From Gloeobacter kilaueensis JS1 (GTDB taxonomy: Bacteria; Cyanobacteriota; Cyanobacteriia; Gloeobacterales; Gloeobacteraceae): 64,000 nucleotides of DNA. Each line of letters begins with the position of its first letter. The first letter of the stretch is position 1. Where the stretch lies: positions 3,906,001 through 3,970,000 of the forward strand of contig NC_022600.1 in assembly GCF_000484535.1 (NCBI RefSeq), given 5' to 3'. The notes under the pieces were generated by a model. It did not search any database. It worked only from the letters and a program-made list of their open reading frames with translations, and was not told the DNA's origin. A program made the position numbers and the translations under genes. Below are positions 48,466 through 57,362 of the stretch, one piece after another.

Positions 48466-49132
48466 GGACAACCCGCACCTGCGTTCGCTGCTCAACTGGC
48501 AGCTGGTGCAGAGCGGCTACGCGGCGCACGCCGTCGGCACCCTGGCGGAGGGACGCGAGTGGTTCAACAGCAACCTCCTCGATCTGGTGGTGCTCGATCT
48601 GCAGTTGCCCGACGGCGACGGTCTCGATTTTTGCCGCTGGCTGCGCGCCCAGTCGGACGCCTATGTGTTGATTCTGTCGTTTCGCGGTTCAGAGTCCGAA
48701 AAAGTCGAAGGGCTCAAGGCGGGGGCGGACGATTATCTGGTCAAACCCTTTGGAATGCAGGAATTCCTGGCGCGCATCGAGGCGCTCGTCCGGCGGTTGC
48801 GCGCCCGGACGCCGTCTACCGCTCTGCAGTTTGGGGCGCTGCAGATCGACCCGGTACAGCGGCGCGTCGTGCTGGGCGATCAGGCGGTCGAACTCACGCC
48901 GCAGGAGTTCAGTCTGCTCTACGTGCTCGCCCAGCGGCCCGGATTGCCGCTCACCCGCGAGGATCTGCTCAAACTCGCCTGGCCTGCCGGGATCGACAAT
49001 CCCCGCACCGTCGATACCCACGTGCTGACGCTGCGCAAGAAGATCGAATCGGACCCGAGGCATCCGCGCTTTATTCAGACCGTGCGCTCGATCGGCTATC
49101 AATTTTTGATCGAGCCTGCGACGTACTCTTAA
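48440..49132 (+). CDS. OmpR/PhoB-family response regulator
   Basis: A 230-residue transcription factor: receiver domain with ED, phospho-Asp in VVLDLQLPDGDG (about residue 53) and Lys in LVKPFGM, then a winged-helix DNA-binding domain (about 130-225; VELTPQEFSLLYVLAQRPG, RTVDTHVLTLRKKIE, VRSIGYQFL). The start at 48440 lies inside the H-box gene. Target genes unknown. The phospho-donor would be the H-box protein or a distant kinase. gshA follows after about 46 bp. Confidence 0.92.
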   Translation: MPCQILIVEDNPHLRSLLNWQLVQSGYAAHAVGTLAEGREWFNSNLLDLVVLDLQLPDGDGLDFCRWLRAQSDAYVLILSFRGSESEKVEGLKAGADDYLVKPFGMQEFLARIEALVRRLRARTPSTALQFGALQIDPVQRRVVLGDQAVELTPQEFSLLYVLAQRPGLPLTREDLLKLAWPAGIDNPRTVDTHVLTLRKKIESDPRHPRFIQTVRSIGYQFLIEPATYS

Positions 49133-49178
49133 GTGCGCCCGAAACCTTAAAATTTGAAAGGAGAGGTTGAGGCGCAGC

Positions 49179-50327
49179 ATGGAGCTGTTGACCAAGGGTT
49201 TTGAAGTCGAAATGTACACTGGCACGCCCGAGGGCGATGTCGTGGGCCTCTCGCACCAGATCACCCGCGATCTGCCGAGCTTTATGCGCGAACCGGACCA
49301 GCGCAACGTCGAGTACGCCACCGAACCGCTCAAAGATTACGACGCGCTTTTGTGCGCGCTCTTGCATCCGCGCTGTCGATTGCGCCGCTACTTGAACGAC
49401 CTGGGGGGCTACACGCTCCTGCCGGGCAGCACCCTCGCCCTCGAACACGACACCAGCCGCTTTTTACGTTCCGACCCCAATAATCCTTATCACGCCCGCA
49501 TCGAGCAACTCTACGGCACGCGGGTCGTTACATCGAGTATTCACATCAACTTTGGTATCGACGAACCCGAGGAGATTATCAAAGCCTGCCGCCTGCTCCG
49601 GCTCGAAGCGCCGGTGGTGCTGGCCCTGAGCGCCTCCTCGCCCTTTTTTAACGGCGAGCCCACCGGTGCCCACTCGACGCGCTGGCTGCGCTTTCCCCAC
49701 ACGCCGGAGTACGTGCCGCTTTTTTTGAGCCACGGCCACTACATCGATTGGGTCGAAGAACAATTGCGGCTGGGGACGATGTTCAACGTGCGCCATCTGT
49801 GGAGTTCGGTGCGTCCCAACGGCGCGGATCGCCCTTACGCGATCAACCGCGCCGAGTTGCGCATCGCCGATCTCATCGCCTCGCCGGTGGTACTTCTGGG
49901 GATTACAGCGCTTGTCGAGACCCGGCTTCTGGCCCTGCTGGCCGGTGAGATTCCTGACCCGCTCACCAGCCAGTTCACCCCCCAGGAACTGGTCGAGATC
50001 ACAATCCTCAACGAGAAGGCAGCGGCAAAAGACAGCCTCGCCGCCCGGCTCATCGACTGGCAGACGGGCCGCGAATCGAGCGTGTACGAGTGGACCGAGC
50101 GCTGGCTGGTGCGCGCTATGACCGTGGCTGCTGAGCGGGGCTTTGAGCGCTATCTGCCGGCGGTCGAGGCGGTACTTGCCGGCGGCAACGAGGCGATGCG
50201 CTGGCTGGAGCAGTACCATGTCGGCTGTAGCATCCGAAGGATCTTAGAGCAGGAAGCCCTCGCCCTTGAGCAGATGGAGGCCGAACTGCGCGCCAGACTG
50301 TGTACAGGTTCGGCCCTGCCCTGCTAG
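49179..50327 (+). CDS. gshA: Glutamate-cysteine ligase, cyanobacterial type
   Basis: A 382-residue protein of the cyanobacterial GshA family: LLTKGFEVEMYTGTPEGDVVGLSHQI, REPDQRNVEYATEPL, CALLHPRCRLRRYL, YTLLPGSTL and SSIHINFG. It condenses L-glutamate and L-cysteine, the first step of glutathione synthesis, in the cytoplasm. The ATG at 49179 has GAGG six bases upstream; a TTG at 49167 is an alternative with AAGGAGAGG before it. No gshB is adjacent. Confidence 0.93.
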   Translation: MELLTKGFEVEMYTGTPEGDVVGLSHQITRDLPSFMREPDQRNVEYATEPLKDYDALLCALLHPRCRLRRYLNDLGGYTLLPGSTLALEHDTSRFLRSDPNNPYHARIEQLYGTRVVTSSIHINFGIDEPEEIIKACRLLRLEAPVVLALSASSPFFNGEPTGAHSTRWLRFPHTPEYVPLFLSHGHYIDWVEEQLRLGTMFNVRHLWSSVRPNGADRPYAINRAELRIADLIASPVVLLGITALVETRLLALLAGEIPDPLTSQFTPQELVEITILNEKAAAKDSLAARLIDWQTGRESSVYEWTERWLVRAMTVAAERGFERYLPAVEAVLAGGNEAMRWLEQYHVGCSIRRILEQEALALEQMEAELRARLCTGSALPC

Positions 50328-50413
50328 AGCCTGAACACATCGCTCCGGGGGAAGTTCTGCTTCGCGGTACTTGGGGCTACATTGGAGGGTGGTTCTCCGC
50401 AGGAACAAGAACG

Positions 50414-50902
50414 ATGAAAACAGTGCATGTAGCGATTGCCGCCGGGTTGATTGCGCTGCTGAGCGCCTGTGGCGGCGGTTCCTCCACCAGTACGACAAGC
50501 AGTACGACGACCACGACGACAGCCTCCACCCCGGAAGCGACGACTTCTGCTCCGACGACGACCGCCTCCGCCCCAGCCAGTACGACCACGAGTGGCGGCA
50601 ACGTAATCAAGATGGGCAGCGACACGGGCCAGCTGGTGTTTGTGCCGGCCAAGCTCACGGTCAAACCCGGAGACAAGATTGTCTGGGAGATGAACAAGGC
50701 CGGTCCCCACAACGCCGTCTTTGACGGCACCGAGCCGGACGCCGCCACCGCCAAGGCGATCGCTGAACCGAAGCTCCTCAACAAGCCCGGCGACAAAATC
50801 GAAGTCACTGTCCCGGCCAACGCCAAGCCCGGCGACTACTCCTACCACTGTGTGCCCCACAAGTCGGCAGGAATGGTCGGTGTAATCACCGTGGCCAAGT
50901 AA
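50414..50902 (+). CDS. petE: Plastocyanin-like blue copper protein, predicted lipoprotein
   Basis: A 162-residue precursor. The ATG at 50414 gives a lipoprotein signal with lipobox LSAC (Cys19). Residues 20-61 are a Ser/Thr/Ala-rich linker (runs of Thr), and 62-162 is a plastocyanin domain. Copper ligands are His99 (GPHNAVF), Cys146 and His149 (YHCVPH) and Met154 (SAGM). Plastocyanin carries electrons from cytochrome b6f to photosystem I in the lumen. Anchored on a lipid with a flexible tether, it would stay at the membrane face; Gloeobacter lacks thylakoids, so this would be the periplasmic face of the cytoplasmic membrane (inference). An auracyanin-like role is also possible. Confidence 0.85.
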   Translation: MKTVHVAIAAGLIALLSACGGGSSTSTTSSTTTTTTASTPEATTSAPTTTASAPASTTTSGGNVIKMGSDTGQLVFVPAKLTVKPGDKIVWEMNKAGPHNAVFDGTEPDAATAKAIAEPKLLNKPGDKIEVTVPANAKPGDYSYHCVPHKSAGMVGVITVAK

Positions 50903-50973
50903 GCAGCTTATCCAGCTGTGCGGGTGGTCCGGTGCTATTCTGTCACCGGACATCTGAATCACCGGTATTCGCC

Positions 50974-51738
50974 GTGGCCCTGCTCGTTGTCGAAAATCTC
51001 ACCAAGCGCTTTGGCGGCCTGCTCGCGGTCAACAGTGTCTCCTTCGGCGTTGAAACCGCTGAGATCTTGAGTGTGATTGGCCCCAACGGCGCGGGCAAGA
51101 CGACGCTCTTTAACATGCTCACCGGCATCTACGCGCCCACTACCGGCAGCGCCAGCCTCGCAGGCAGGCCGCTCGTGGGTGCAAAGCCGCACCAGATCGT
51201 CGCGGCGGGTCTGGCGCGCACTTTTCAAAATATTCGCCTCTTTGGCAGTATGAGTGCGCTCGAAAACGTGATGGTGGGCCGCCACAGCCGTACGAAGGGC
51301 GGCTTCTGGACAGCGTTGCTGCCCGGCAAGGCAGGGGTGGCCGAAGAAAAACAAATCGCTCAGCGCGCGAGCGAAGAACTCGATTTTGTCGGCCTGGGCC
51401 ACTGTGCCGCCCAGACCGCCTCCTGCCTCTGCTACGGCGACCAGCGCCGCCTGGAGGTGGCCCGCGCCCTCGCCACCGATCCGCAGCTGGTGTTGCTCGA
51501 CGAACCGGCTGCCGGTATGAATCCCCAGGAGACGCGCTCGCTCATCGCCCTTATCCGCCGCATCCAGAAGCGCGGCATCACCGTCGTCCTCATCGAGCAC
51601 GACATGAACCTGGTGATGAACCTCTCCGATCGGGTCGTGGTGATGAACTTTGGCCAGAAGATCGCCGATGGCGCACCAGCTCAGGTGCGCTCCGACCCCC
51701 AGGTAATCGCCGCCTACCTGGGCAGCGGGGCGGCATGA
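50974..51738 (+). CDS. LivG-like branched-chain amino acid ABC ATPase
   Basis: A 254-residue ATPase. Walker A GPNGAGKTT (about 33-41), LARTFQNIRLF, Walker B LVLLDEPAAGMNPQET and the C-terminal switch VVLIEHDMNLVM match LivG of high-affinity amino-acid importers (NatA in cyanobacteria). The signature reads LCYGDQRRLEVARAL, with Cys where LSYGDQ is usual. No permease or binding-protein gene is nearby, so its partners are elsewhere. The GTG at 50974 fits homologues better than the GTG at 50932. Alternative roles: urea importer ATPase. Confidence 0.85.
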   Translation: MALLVVENLTKRFGGLLAVNSVSFGVETAEILSVIGPNGAGKTTLFNMLTGIYAPTTGSASLAGRPLVGAKPHQIVAAGLARTFQNIRLFGSMSALENVMVGRHSRTKGGFWTALLPGKAGVAEEKQIAQRASEELDFVGLGHCAAQTASCLCYGDQRRLEVARALATDPQLVLLDEPAAGMNPQETRSLIALIRRIQKRGITVVLIEHDMNLVMNLSDRVVVMNFGQKIADGAPAQVRSDPQVIAAYLGSGAA

Positions 51739-51745
51739 GCGCTGC

Positions 51746-53203
51746 CTAGCTTCCCAGGCGCTCCGGAACGAGGCGGCCTGTTACCTCCCCTTCGCGGACT
51801 TCTTCTTGATATTGGGCATCGGCGTTGACCGCCCAGAGATTGTAGCGGCCCTCGGTGGCGATGTTGCGGGCTGCCAACAGTCCCGTCATCATCGCGTGGT
51901 CCTGGTTGTTGTAGCGGTGCATCCCGTTGCGGCCAATCAGTTGCAGATTCGGCAATTCGCGCTCGATAAACGCCCGGATCACCTCGACGTTTTCGCGGTA
52001 ATGATCGTCGTAGACCGGATAGGCTTTGTCCTGGCGGACGACGGTGCCATCGACGACCTGCTGGGGGTCCACCAGCCCCAACTGGGCCAGTTCGCGGCGG
52101 CCCAGGGCAATCAGATCGGCGTCGGAGGCGCTCCAGAGTCCATCCCCTTCAAAACAAAAGTACTCCAGCCCCAGGCAGGTATAGCGCCCATCGGGGACCA
52201 TCTCCGGACTCCAGTTCTTAAAATTCTGGATCCGTCCCATCTTGACACTCGGATCGTGGATGTAGATCCAGTTGTCCGGGAAGACTTCGGCCTGATCGAT
52301 GACGAGCGCCACGGTGAGAAAGTCGCGGTAACCGAGCGCCCCAGCCGCTCGCTGCACTGCTGTCGGAGCCGGTGGGTCGAGGGCAAGAACAAGTTCCCGC
52401 AGGGGCATCGTCGAAAGAAAGTCCGTCCCGGCAAAGGAGCGCCCATCGGCGGTCCAGACGCGCAACAGCCGCGTATCAGAGCGCTCCAGGCGAGTGACGG
52501 GCGCGTCGAAGACAAGCGGGTGCCCGGCGTCCTTGAGCGCTGCCGCCACCGCCTCCCACATCTCGCCCGGCCCCCGGCCCGGATAGCGGAAGCGGTCGAT
52601 GAGCGTCTTGATCACCGCCCCTCGTCCTTTCGGTTGGGGCCAGAACATCGAACGGAGGAGCGAGGCCATCGACAAGCCCTTGATCCGCTGGGCCGCCCAG
52701 TCAGCGGAAATTTCCGAGCAGGGCATCCCCCAGACTTTTTCGGTATAGGTCTTAAAAAAGATCTCGTACAGCCTGCGCCCGAAGGCGCGCACGGTCCAGT
52801 CCTCGAAGGAGCGCATTCCTTTGGGCGGCAATACGCGGGCTTTAAGGTAGCTGGCGACGCAGAGGGCGGCGGTGGTGGGGCCGAGGTTGACCAGGGCGTT
52901 GAGAGGCCGAATCGGGTAGTCGAAGTAGCGGTTGCGATAAAAGATGCGCGAGAGCCGACCGCGTTCGAGCAGGCGGTCCTTGAGCACCGCACTCCAGAAC
53001 TGCTCGATCTCTTCAGACTTTGAAAAAAAGCGGTGCCCACCGATGTCGAAGCGAAAACCCTTGTAGTTCACGGTGCGGCTGATGCCGCCGATGTGGCCGC
53101 TGCGTTCGAGGATCGTTGAAGCGATACCCAGACGATCCAATTCGAAGGCTGCACTCAAACCGGCTGGTCCTGCCCCGATGACGACGACGTGTCTGTCTGC
53201 CAT
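51746..53203 (-). CDS. FAD-dependent oxidoreductase, UDP-galactopyranose mutase-like
   Basis: A 485-residue flavoprotein: FAD motif [21 protein letters not shown] (residues 5-25), then [26 protein letters not shown] and [25 protein letters not shown], a set seen in NAD(P)-binding amine-oxidase/UGM-like proteins of cell-surface sugar loci. The C-terminus ([23 protein letters not shown]) closes the FAD site. It might interconvert sugar-nucleotides or act on a lipid-linked sugar; family assignment does not fix the reaction. The ATG overlaps the ilvN stop (TGATG), so they are coupled despite unrelated roles. Confidence 0.83.
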   Translation of the reverse strand: MADRHVVVIGAGPAGLSAAFELDRLGIASTILERSGHIGGISRTVNYKGFRFDIGGHRFFSKSEEIEQFWSAVLKDRLLERGRLSRIFYRNRYFDYPIRPLNALVNLGPTTAALCVASYLKARVLPPKGMRSFEDWTVRAFGRRLYEIFFKTYTEKVWGMPCSEISADWAAQRIKGLSMASLLRSMFWPQPKGRGAVIKTLIDRFRYPGRGPGEMWEAVAAALKDAGHPLVFDAPVTRLERSDTRLLRVWTADGRSFAGTDFLSTMPLRELVLALDPPAPTAVQRAAGALGYRDFLTVALVIDQAEVFPDNWIYIHDPSVKMGRIQNFKNWSPEMVPDGRYTCLGLEYFCFEGDGLWSASDADLIALGRRELAQLGLVDPQQVVDGTVVRQDKAYPVYDDHYRENVEVIRAFIERELPNLQLIGRNGMHRYNNQDHAMMTGLLAARNIATEGRYNLWAVNADAQYQEEVREGEVTGRLVPERLGS

Positions 53204-53730
53204 CAGACGCGGGTAAGCAGGGGCGACTGGACTTTCAAAAATTCGGTATTGACCCCCGACTCGCGGATCAAAGCGATCTTGCCGGTGCGGGCGATCTCTT
53301 TGATGCCAAATTTGGTGAGCATCTGGATAATCGCGACCATCTTGCCCGGATCGCCTGTCACCTCGACGGTGACCGACTCCTCGGCCACATCGACGATCCG
53401 GGCGCGAAAGACGGTGGCAAGCTCGATGATCTCGCTGCGGGTGACGGTGGTGGCGCTCACTTTGATGAGCATCAACTCGCGCTCGACGCAGGGAACGGTC
53501 GTGATGTCCTGCACTTTGAGGACGCTCACCAGTTTGTGCAACTGCTTGGTCACCTGCTCGACCGCCTGCGCGTCGCCACCCACCACCATCGTGATCCGCG
53601 TCGTGCCCATCTGCTCGGCGGAACCCACCGCCAGACTCTCGATATTAAAACTGCGCCGGGCAAACATGCCGGTGATCCGCGCCAGCGCCCCGGACTCATC
53701 CTGCACCAGTACTGAGAGAGTATGCTTCAC
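53203..53730 (-). CDS. ilvN: Acetolactate synthase small (regulatory) subunit
   Basis: A 175-residue protein with an N-terminal ACT domain ([34 protein letters not shown]) and the C-terminal ALS small-subunit domain ([30 protein letters not shown]). It activates the catalytic subunit of the first common step of branched-chain amino-acid synthesis and confers valine feedback inhibition. Start ATG at 53730. The catalytic ilvB gene is not in the window. Confidence 0.95.
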   Translation of the reverse strand: MKHTLSVLVQDESGALARITGMFARRSFNIESLAVGSAEQMGTTRITMVVGGDAQAVEQVTKQLHKLVSVLKVQDITTVPCVERELMLIKVSATTVTRSEIIELATVFRARIVDVAEESVTVEVTGDPGKMVAIIQMLTKFGIKEIARTGKIALIRESGVNTEFLKVQSPLLTRV

Positions 53731-53766
53731 CGCGCTGTGCCATCAAATCGCCCCTCAGTATATCGC

Positions 53767-54432
53767 TCAGGAGTTCTTAGCGGCCAGAAATGCTTTGATG
53801 AGCCCGAGATTTTTGGCCTCGATCGTGCGGCCAGTGTAGGGTTTGCGGCAATCTTCGGCGGCGGCGGAACCCGGTATCGCCCGTTCGCACTCGCCTGCTG
53901 CTGCAAAAATGTCCGATCTGAGGCGAATCTTGACGGCGACGCTCTGTTGGGCCTGCTCGATGCGCTTCAATCCCGGTTCGAGCAGGGTGAAGTTGACGCG
54001 GACGGTGTGGGTTTTGCCCCTATCGATGCTCTGGATAACGCTGTCGAAGTCCTCGCCGTCGCGCAGGGGGCGGCCATCCACCTCCAGAAAGACCGCCGGG
54101 CGGTCGTCGCTGATGTTGTGGGTGGAGTCGGCAAAGGGCAACTCCGCCACCAGACTGGACCGCTTGCCGGTGGCAGTGCCCACGCTCACCGCCGCCAGAT
54201 CGAGCCGGGAGCGGTACGGCTCGACGGCGATTTCACCCTTGTAGCGGTTGCGGGCATCACGGAAGGGCGTGCCGTCCGCCTTCAACAAAAAGATGTCCCG
54301 TGGGCCACTTACCGGCAGAGTGAGGGTCCGCTTCTCGCCTTTGGGGGCAGCAGCAGGCGGCTTTGAGACTGCTACCGTCTGAGTTGTACAGCCGCTCAAC
54401 AATAGCGCCACCAGCCAGCCTGTGCGCTTCAT
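53767..54432 (-). CDS. Hypothetical lipoprotein
   Basis: A 221-residue protein from the ATG at 54432 (KRTGWLVALLLSGC: lipobox LSGC), followed by a basic/Pro-rich stretch and a beta-rich region (SLVAELPFADSTHNISDDRPAVFLEVDGRP). No domain recognised. It contains Cys residues in AGECERA and AEDCRKP, which could form a disulfide. It is the last gene of the ExbB/ExbD operon (31-bp gap to the previous gene), so it may be an envelope component of that energy-transducing system. Confidence 0.6.
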   Translation of the reverse strand: MKRTGWLVALLLSGCTTQTVAVSKPPAAAPKGEKRTLTLPVSGPRDIFLLKADGTPFRDARNRYKGEIAVEPYRSRLDLAAVSVGTATGKRSSLVAELPFADSTHNISDDRPAVFLEVDGRPLRDGEDFDSVIQSIDRGKTHTVRVNFTLLEPGLKRIEQAQQSVAVKIRLRSDIFAAAGECERAIPGSAAAEDCRKPYTGRTIEAKNLGLIKAFLAAKNS

Positions 54433-54463
54433 GTAACGAGTTGTCAAGATCGCCATTATTGTA

Positions 54464-54766
54464 TTAGAGCATGACCGTCAGCAGCAGCTGATTGCTGTCC
54501 CCGGCAGGCGACTGGACCCAGAGGCGACGATCGCCGGGGTAGGCATCGAAGTCAATCGCCACCGTCAGCGTCAGCCGATCGGGACCGGACTCCACCGGTT
54601 TGTTGCGCCGTCCCAGCGGATCGCCCAACATCGCCCGCACGCCGCGAGCGGGCTTGATTTGTACTCCCTCGACATCGCCAAGATGGCGGCCACGCACATC
54701 CACCACCAGCACATCGCCGACGAATGCCGCATCCGGAAAGCTGAGCGGATCGATCGCAGGTAACAT
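54464..54766 (-). CDS. Small hypothetical protein, IPT/TIG-like
   Basis: A 100-residue protein with no signal peptide. LVVDVRGRHLGDVEGVQI and WVQSPAGDSNQLLLTVM are similar to immunoglobulin-like IPT/TIG repeats, but length and fit are marginal. Its ATG overlaps the previous gene's stop (TGATG), so it is translationally coupled within the ExbB/ExbD operon. Function unknown. Confidence 0.55.
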   Translation of the reverse strand: MLPAIDPLSFPDAAFVGDVLVVDVRGRHLGDVEGVQIKPARGVRAMLGDPLGRRNKPVESGPDRLTLTVAIDFDAYPGDRRLWVQSPAGDSNQLLLTVML

Positions 54767-54987
54767 CAGAGGTTTCGTTCGGGGGGACCGCTGGAGGGAC
54801 TGTTGTTGAACTGCCGCTCGAGCATTGCGATAATTTCTTCGCGGGTCTGGGGGATTCCCGGACGCTGAGTGGGCGTATAGCGCTGTGCTTTTCTTAAAGA
54901 AGTGCGCGTCTGATTATAAAAATGGGTAATCCCCGCCAGAATGGCCGTCGCCACGACGGTTGCGCATAGAAGCACAAGACAAGACAT
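54766..54987 (-). CDS. Small single-TM protein
   Basis: A 73-residue protein: MSCLVLLCATVVATAILAGI is a TM helix or signal anchor, followed by a short basic/Pro-rich tail (AQRYTPTQRPGIPQTREEIIAML). A longer frame from 55071 is less likely. It lies 110 bp after exbD on the same strand and overlaps the next small gene. No known domain. It may be an accessory subunit of the ExbBD complex. Confidence 0.55.
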   Translation of the reverse strand: MSCLVLLCATVVATAILAGITHFYNQTRTSLRKAQRYTPTQRPGIPQTREEIIAMLERQFNNSPSSGPPERNL

Positions 54988-55097
54988 GTTCTGTTCCCTG
55001 GACGCTGATGGTCGCCTACAGTCTAGCGGCTCGCAGACGGGCAGTGACGAGTCGGCAAGGAAAAACAACATTGCTTGTTGCGGCCTGGCAAAGCCCT

Positions 55098-55523
55098 TTA
55101 CTTGCTGGGCTGGGTAGCAACAACCAGCTTTTCGAGACCGGCCTGACGGGCGGCATCCATCACCTTGACGACATTTTTCTGGCGGGCATCGGCGTCGGCC
55201 TGGACGATCAGCACCTTCTGGCCGGTCACCTCCGCTTCGCGGCGAATCGTCGGCAACAGGTTGTCTTCGGGGACAACTGCACCGTTGACAGAGAATTTGC
55301 CATCTTTATCGACGCCCACCAGCAGGCTCTTTTTTTGCTCGGGCTTGTCGCCGGTGGCGGAGCTGGGCAGGTCTACTTTGAGGCCGCTGTTTTGAATCAG
55401 AGGAGCAGTAATCAGTAGGATAATCACCAGCACCAGGAAAACGTCGGTGAGGGGAGTGATGTTGATCTCGTTAAAGCCGGCTCGGCTGCGGCGGCCACGG
55501 CGGCCCGCACTTTGAATGGCCAT
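55098..55523 (-). CDS. exbD: ExbD/TolR-family biopolymer transport protein
   Basis: A 141-residue protein with one TM helix (FLVLVIILLITAPLI) following the conserved INITPLTDVFLVLVIILL start, in which the Asp of the TM helix is the proton-conducting residue, and a periplasmic domain (QADADARQKNVVKVMDAARQAGL). With ExbB it uses proton motive force to energise an outer-membrane or envelope partner, classically TonB. No TonB is encoded nearby. The gene starts 15 bp after exbB. Confidence 0.92.
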   Translation of the reverse strand: MAIQSAGRRGRRSRAGFNEINITPLTDVFLVLVIILLITAPLIQNSGLKVDLPSSATGDKPEQKKSLLVGVDKDGKFSVNGAVVPEDNLLPTIRREAEVTGQKVLIVQADADARQKNVVKVMDAARQAGLEKLVVATQPSK

Positions 55524-55538
55524 CGGTGCCTCCTGTGA

Positions 55539-56204
55539 CTACTGCTGGGAGATGGTTTCTTCGACCGGCTCGGCTTCGAGTTCGGCGACGTCGGTAAAGT
55601 TGAGAAACAGCAGCTTGAGGAGCTGAAAATCGTCCTCGAACTGGGCGACGATATTTTGAAAGGCGTTGTAGGCGACGACCGAGGCGATAGCGACGATGAG
55701 GCCGGCGGCGGTGGCAATAAGGGCGAAACCGATTTCGGCGGCCAGTTTGTTGCTGGTCGCTCCCTCACCTGCGAAAGTCTGAAACGAGCGCAAAATACCG
55801 ACGACGGTGCCCAACAGGCCCAAAAAGGGAGCCACGGCACCGATCGTGCCGAGGACGCTCAGATGCTTTTCAAACTTGCGCATCCCGAGGTTGATCGTGA
55901 TGTCGAACGCCTGTTCGAAGTTGACGCGGGGCACCGACAACAGCCGCACGCCATCTTCGGCCACCTCCCCGAGCACACCACCCACCTGTTCGGAGAGATT
56001 GCGCGCTCCGGAGAGATTACTGCGCTCGAGTTCACGCTGAAGCCGGACAATAAAGCGATCAACGTCGCGCTTGTTGCGGTTGATGTAGAGCCAGCGCTCG
56101 ATGACGACAGCAATAGTCAGTACCGAGCACAGCAGCAAAGGAACAGCAATCCACCAATCGTTGACAACAAAGCGGTAAATATCGGAGAGAAAATTGTTGG
56201 GCAT
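55539..56204 (-). CDS. exbB: ExbB/TolQ/MotA-family proton channel protein
   Basis: A 221-residue protein with about three TM helices: WWIAVPLLLCSVLTIAVVIERW, LSVLGTIGAVAPFLGLLGTVVGIL and AAEIGFALIATAAGLIVAIASVVAYN, all hallmark ExbB segments. It forms the proton-channel pentamer around ExbD. The ATG at 56204 (MPNNF) is the better start; 56222 (MLVTSA) is an alternative. Operon: exbB, exbD, two small genes, then a lipoprotein gene. Confidence 0.92.
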   Translation of the reverse strand: MPNNFLSDIYRFVVNDWWIAVPLLLCSVLTIAVVIERWLYINRNKRDVDRFIVRLQRELERSNLSGARNLSEQVGGVLGEVAEDGVRLLSVPRVNFEQAFDITINLGMRKFEKHLSVLGTIGAVAPFLGLLGTVVGILRSFQTFAGEGATSNKLAAEIGFALIATAAGLIVAIASVVAYNAFQNIVAQFEDDFQLLKLLFLNFTDVAELEAEPVEETISQQ

Positions 56205-56321
56205 AGCGGATGTAACCAGCACTCCCTAAGTTGGGTTCATTGTAGCGGGGACGGCGCTGCTGGACAGATAGTTCCTACAATTTGGCAGTATGAGGGTGCC
56301 GCCCGTCTGCACCAAGATAGC

Positions 56322-57362
56322 CTAACGCAAAAAAGGCAGTGGGTTGACCGCCCGGCCCCCCTGGTGGATCTCAAAGTGCAGGTGGGGTCCAGTGCAGCGC
56401 CCGGTGCAGCCCCGTGCTCCGAGGGTCTGGCCAGCCTCGATCGATTGACCGGGTTGGGCTGTCACCCGCGAAAGATGGGCGTAGCGGCTGACGATGCCAT
56501 CTTCGTGGCGGATATCGACGGCGTTGCCAAACCCACCGGACATCCAGCCGGCGTAGACGACGACCCCGGTGCGGGCAGCGACGACGGGCGAACCCATGGG
56601 GCCAACGATGTCGATGCCCTCGTGCATCCGCCCCCCCCGCCAGCCGTAGGGAGAACCGACGTAGCCCTGTACTGGCCAGGTGTAGCCGTGCCCGTTGGTC
56701 GGATGGGAGGGCCGGACCAGACTGAGGGCTGCGAGGGTGGCAGCGGGCGCAGCTGACACACTGGCTCCGTCGGCGCGTCTGGTCAGAGCGGTCGCTTCGC
56801 CAGGAATCACCAGCAACTGGCCGGGACTGATAAAATCCTGCAGACTCGGACCGGTCGCCTTCGCGATCGCGGTTGCGGGAACAGCAAAGCGTTCGGCAAT
56901 CGCCGCGAGGGTATCGCGTCCTTCGACTCTGTAGACCAGACCATCGACGGGCGGAATCAACAGCCTGTGGCCTACTGCCAGCGGCTGGGTCAAATCAAGA
57001 CTGTTAGAAAGCGCAATCGAGCTGGGTCTCAAGCCATAGCTGCGGGCGAGGGTATCGAGGGTATCGTCGGCGGCAACCGTGTGGGTGACCACCGAGCGGC
57101 GACCATCGAGCCAGTGCTCGCTGTCGCTGACGACGACCAGGGCGGCGACGTACTTTGCCTGGGTATTCTGCTGCAGGACGGCCACCAGATTGGCATCGGC
57201 CACCGGCTCTATCGGCGCACTCAGCCGGGCGACTACAATTGCGCCGCTTACCAGTGCAACTGCCGCCGCCGTATACCAGCCAATCCGAAACTTTCGGCGG
57301 GCGATCCGGGAGGGCAGGGGAGTTTTTGCCTGTGAGACTGTCTGGACCGCCGATTTCACCAT
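56322..57362 (-). CDS. LysM-M23 metallopeptidase, envelope protein
   Basis: A protein of 346 residues (start 57362, preceded by GGGGGAG; a start at 57428 would add 22 residues). There is one N-terminal TM helix (about 28-46), then two LysM-like modules (VTHTVAADDTLDTLARSYG; YRVEGRDTLAAIAERF), a Ser/Ala-rich linker, and an M23 domain. The latter has SPYGWRGGRMHEGIDI (H and D zinc ligands) and GPHLHFEIHQGG (HxH). M23 enzymes cleave peptidoglycan cross-links and often act in cell division or daughter separation. It appears complete for catalysis. Confidence 0.9.
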   Translation of the reverse strand: MVKSAVQTVSQAKTPLPSRIARRKFRIGWYTAAAVALVSGAIVVARLSAPIEPVADANLVAVLQQNTQAKYVAALVVVSDSEHWLDGRRSVVTHTVAADDTLDTLARSYGLRPSSIALSNSLDLTQPLAVGHRLLIPPVDGLVYRVEGRDTLAAIAERFAVPATAIAKATGPSLQDFISPGQLLVIPGEATALTRRADGASVSAAPAATLAALSLVRPSHPTNGHGYTWPVQGYVGSPYGWRGGRMHEGIDIVGPMGSPVVAARTGVVVYAGWMSGGFGNAVDIRHEDGIVSRYAHLSRVTAQPGQSIEAGQTLGARGCTGRCTGPHLHFEIHQGGRAVNPLPFLR

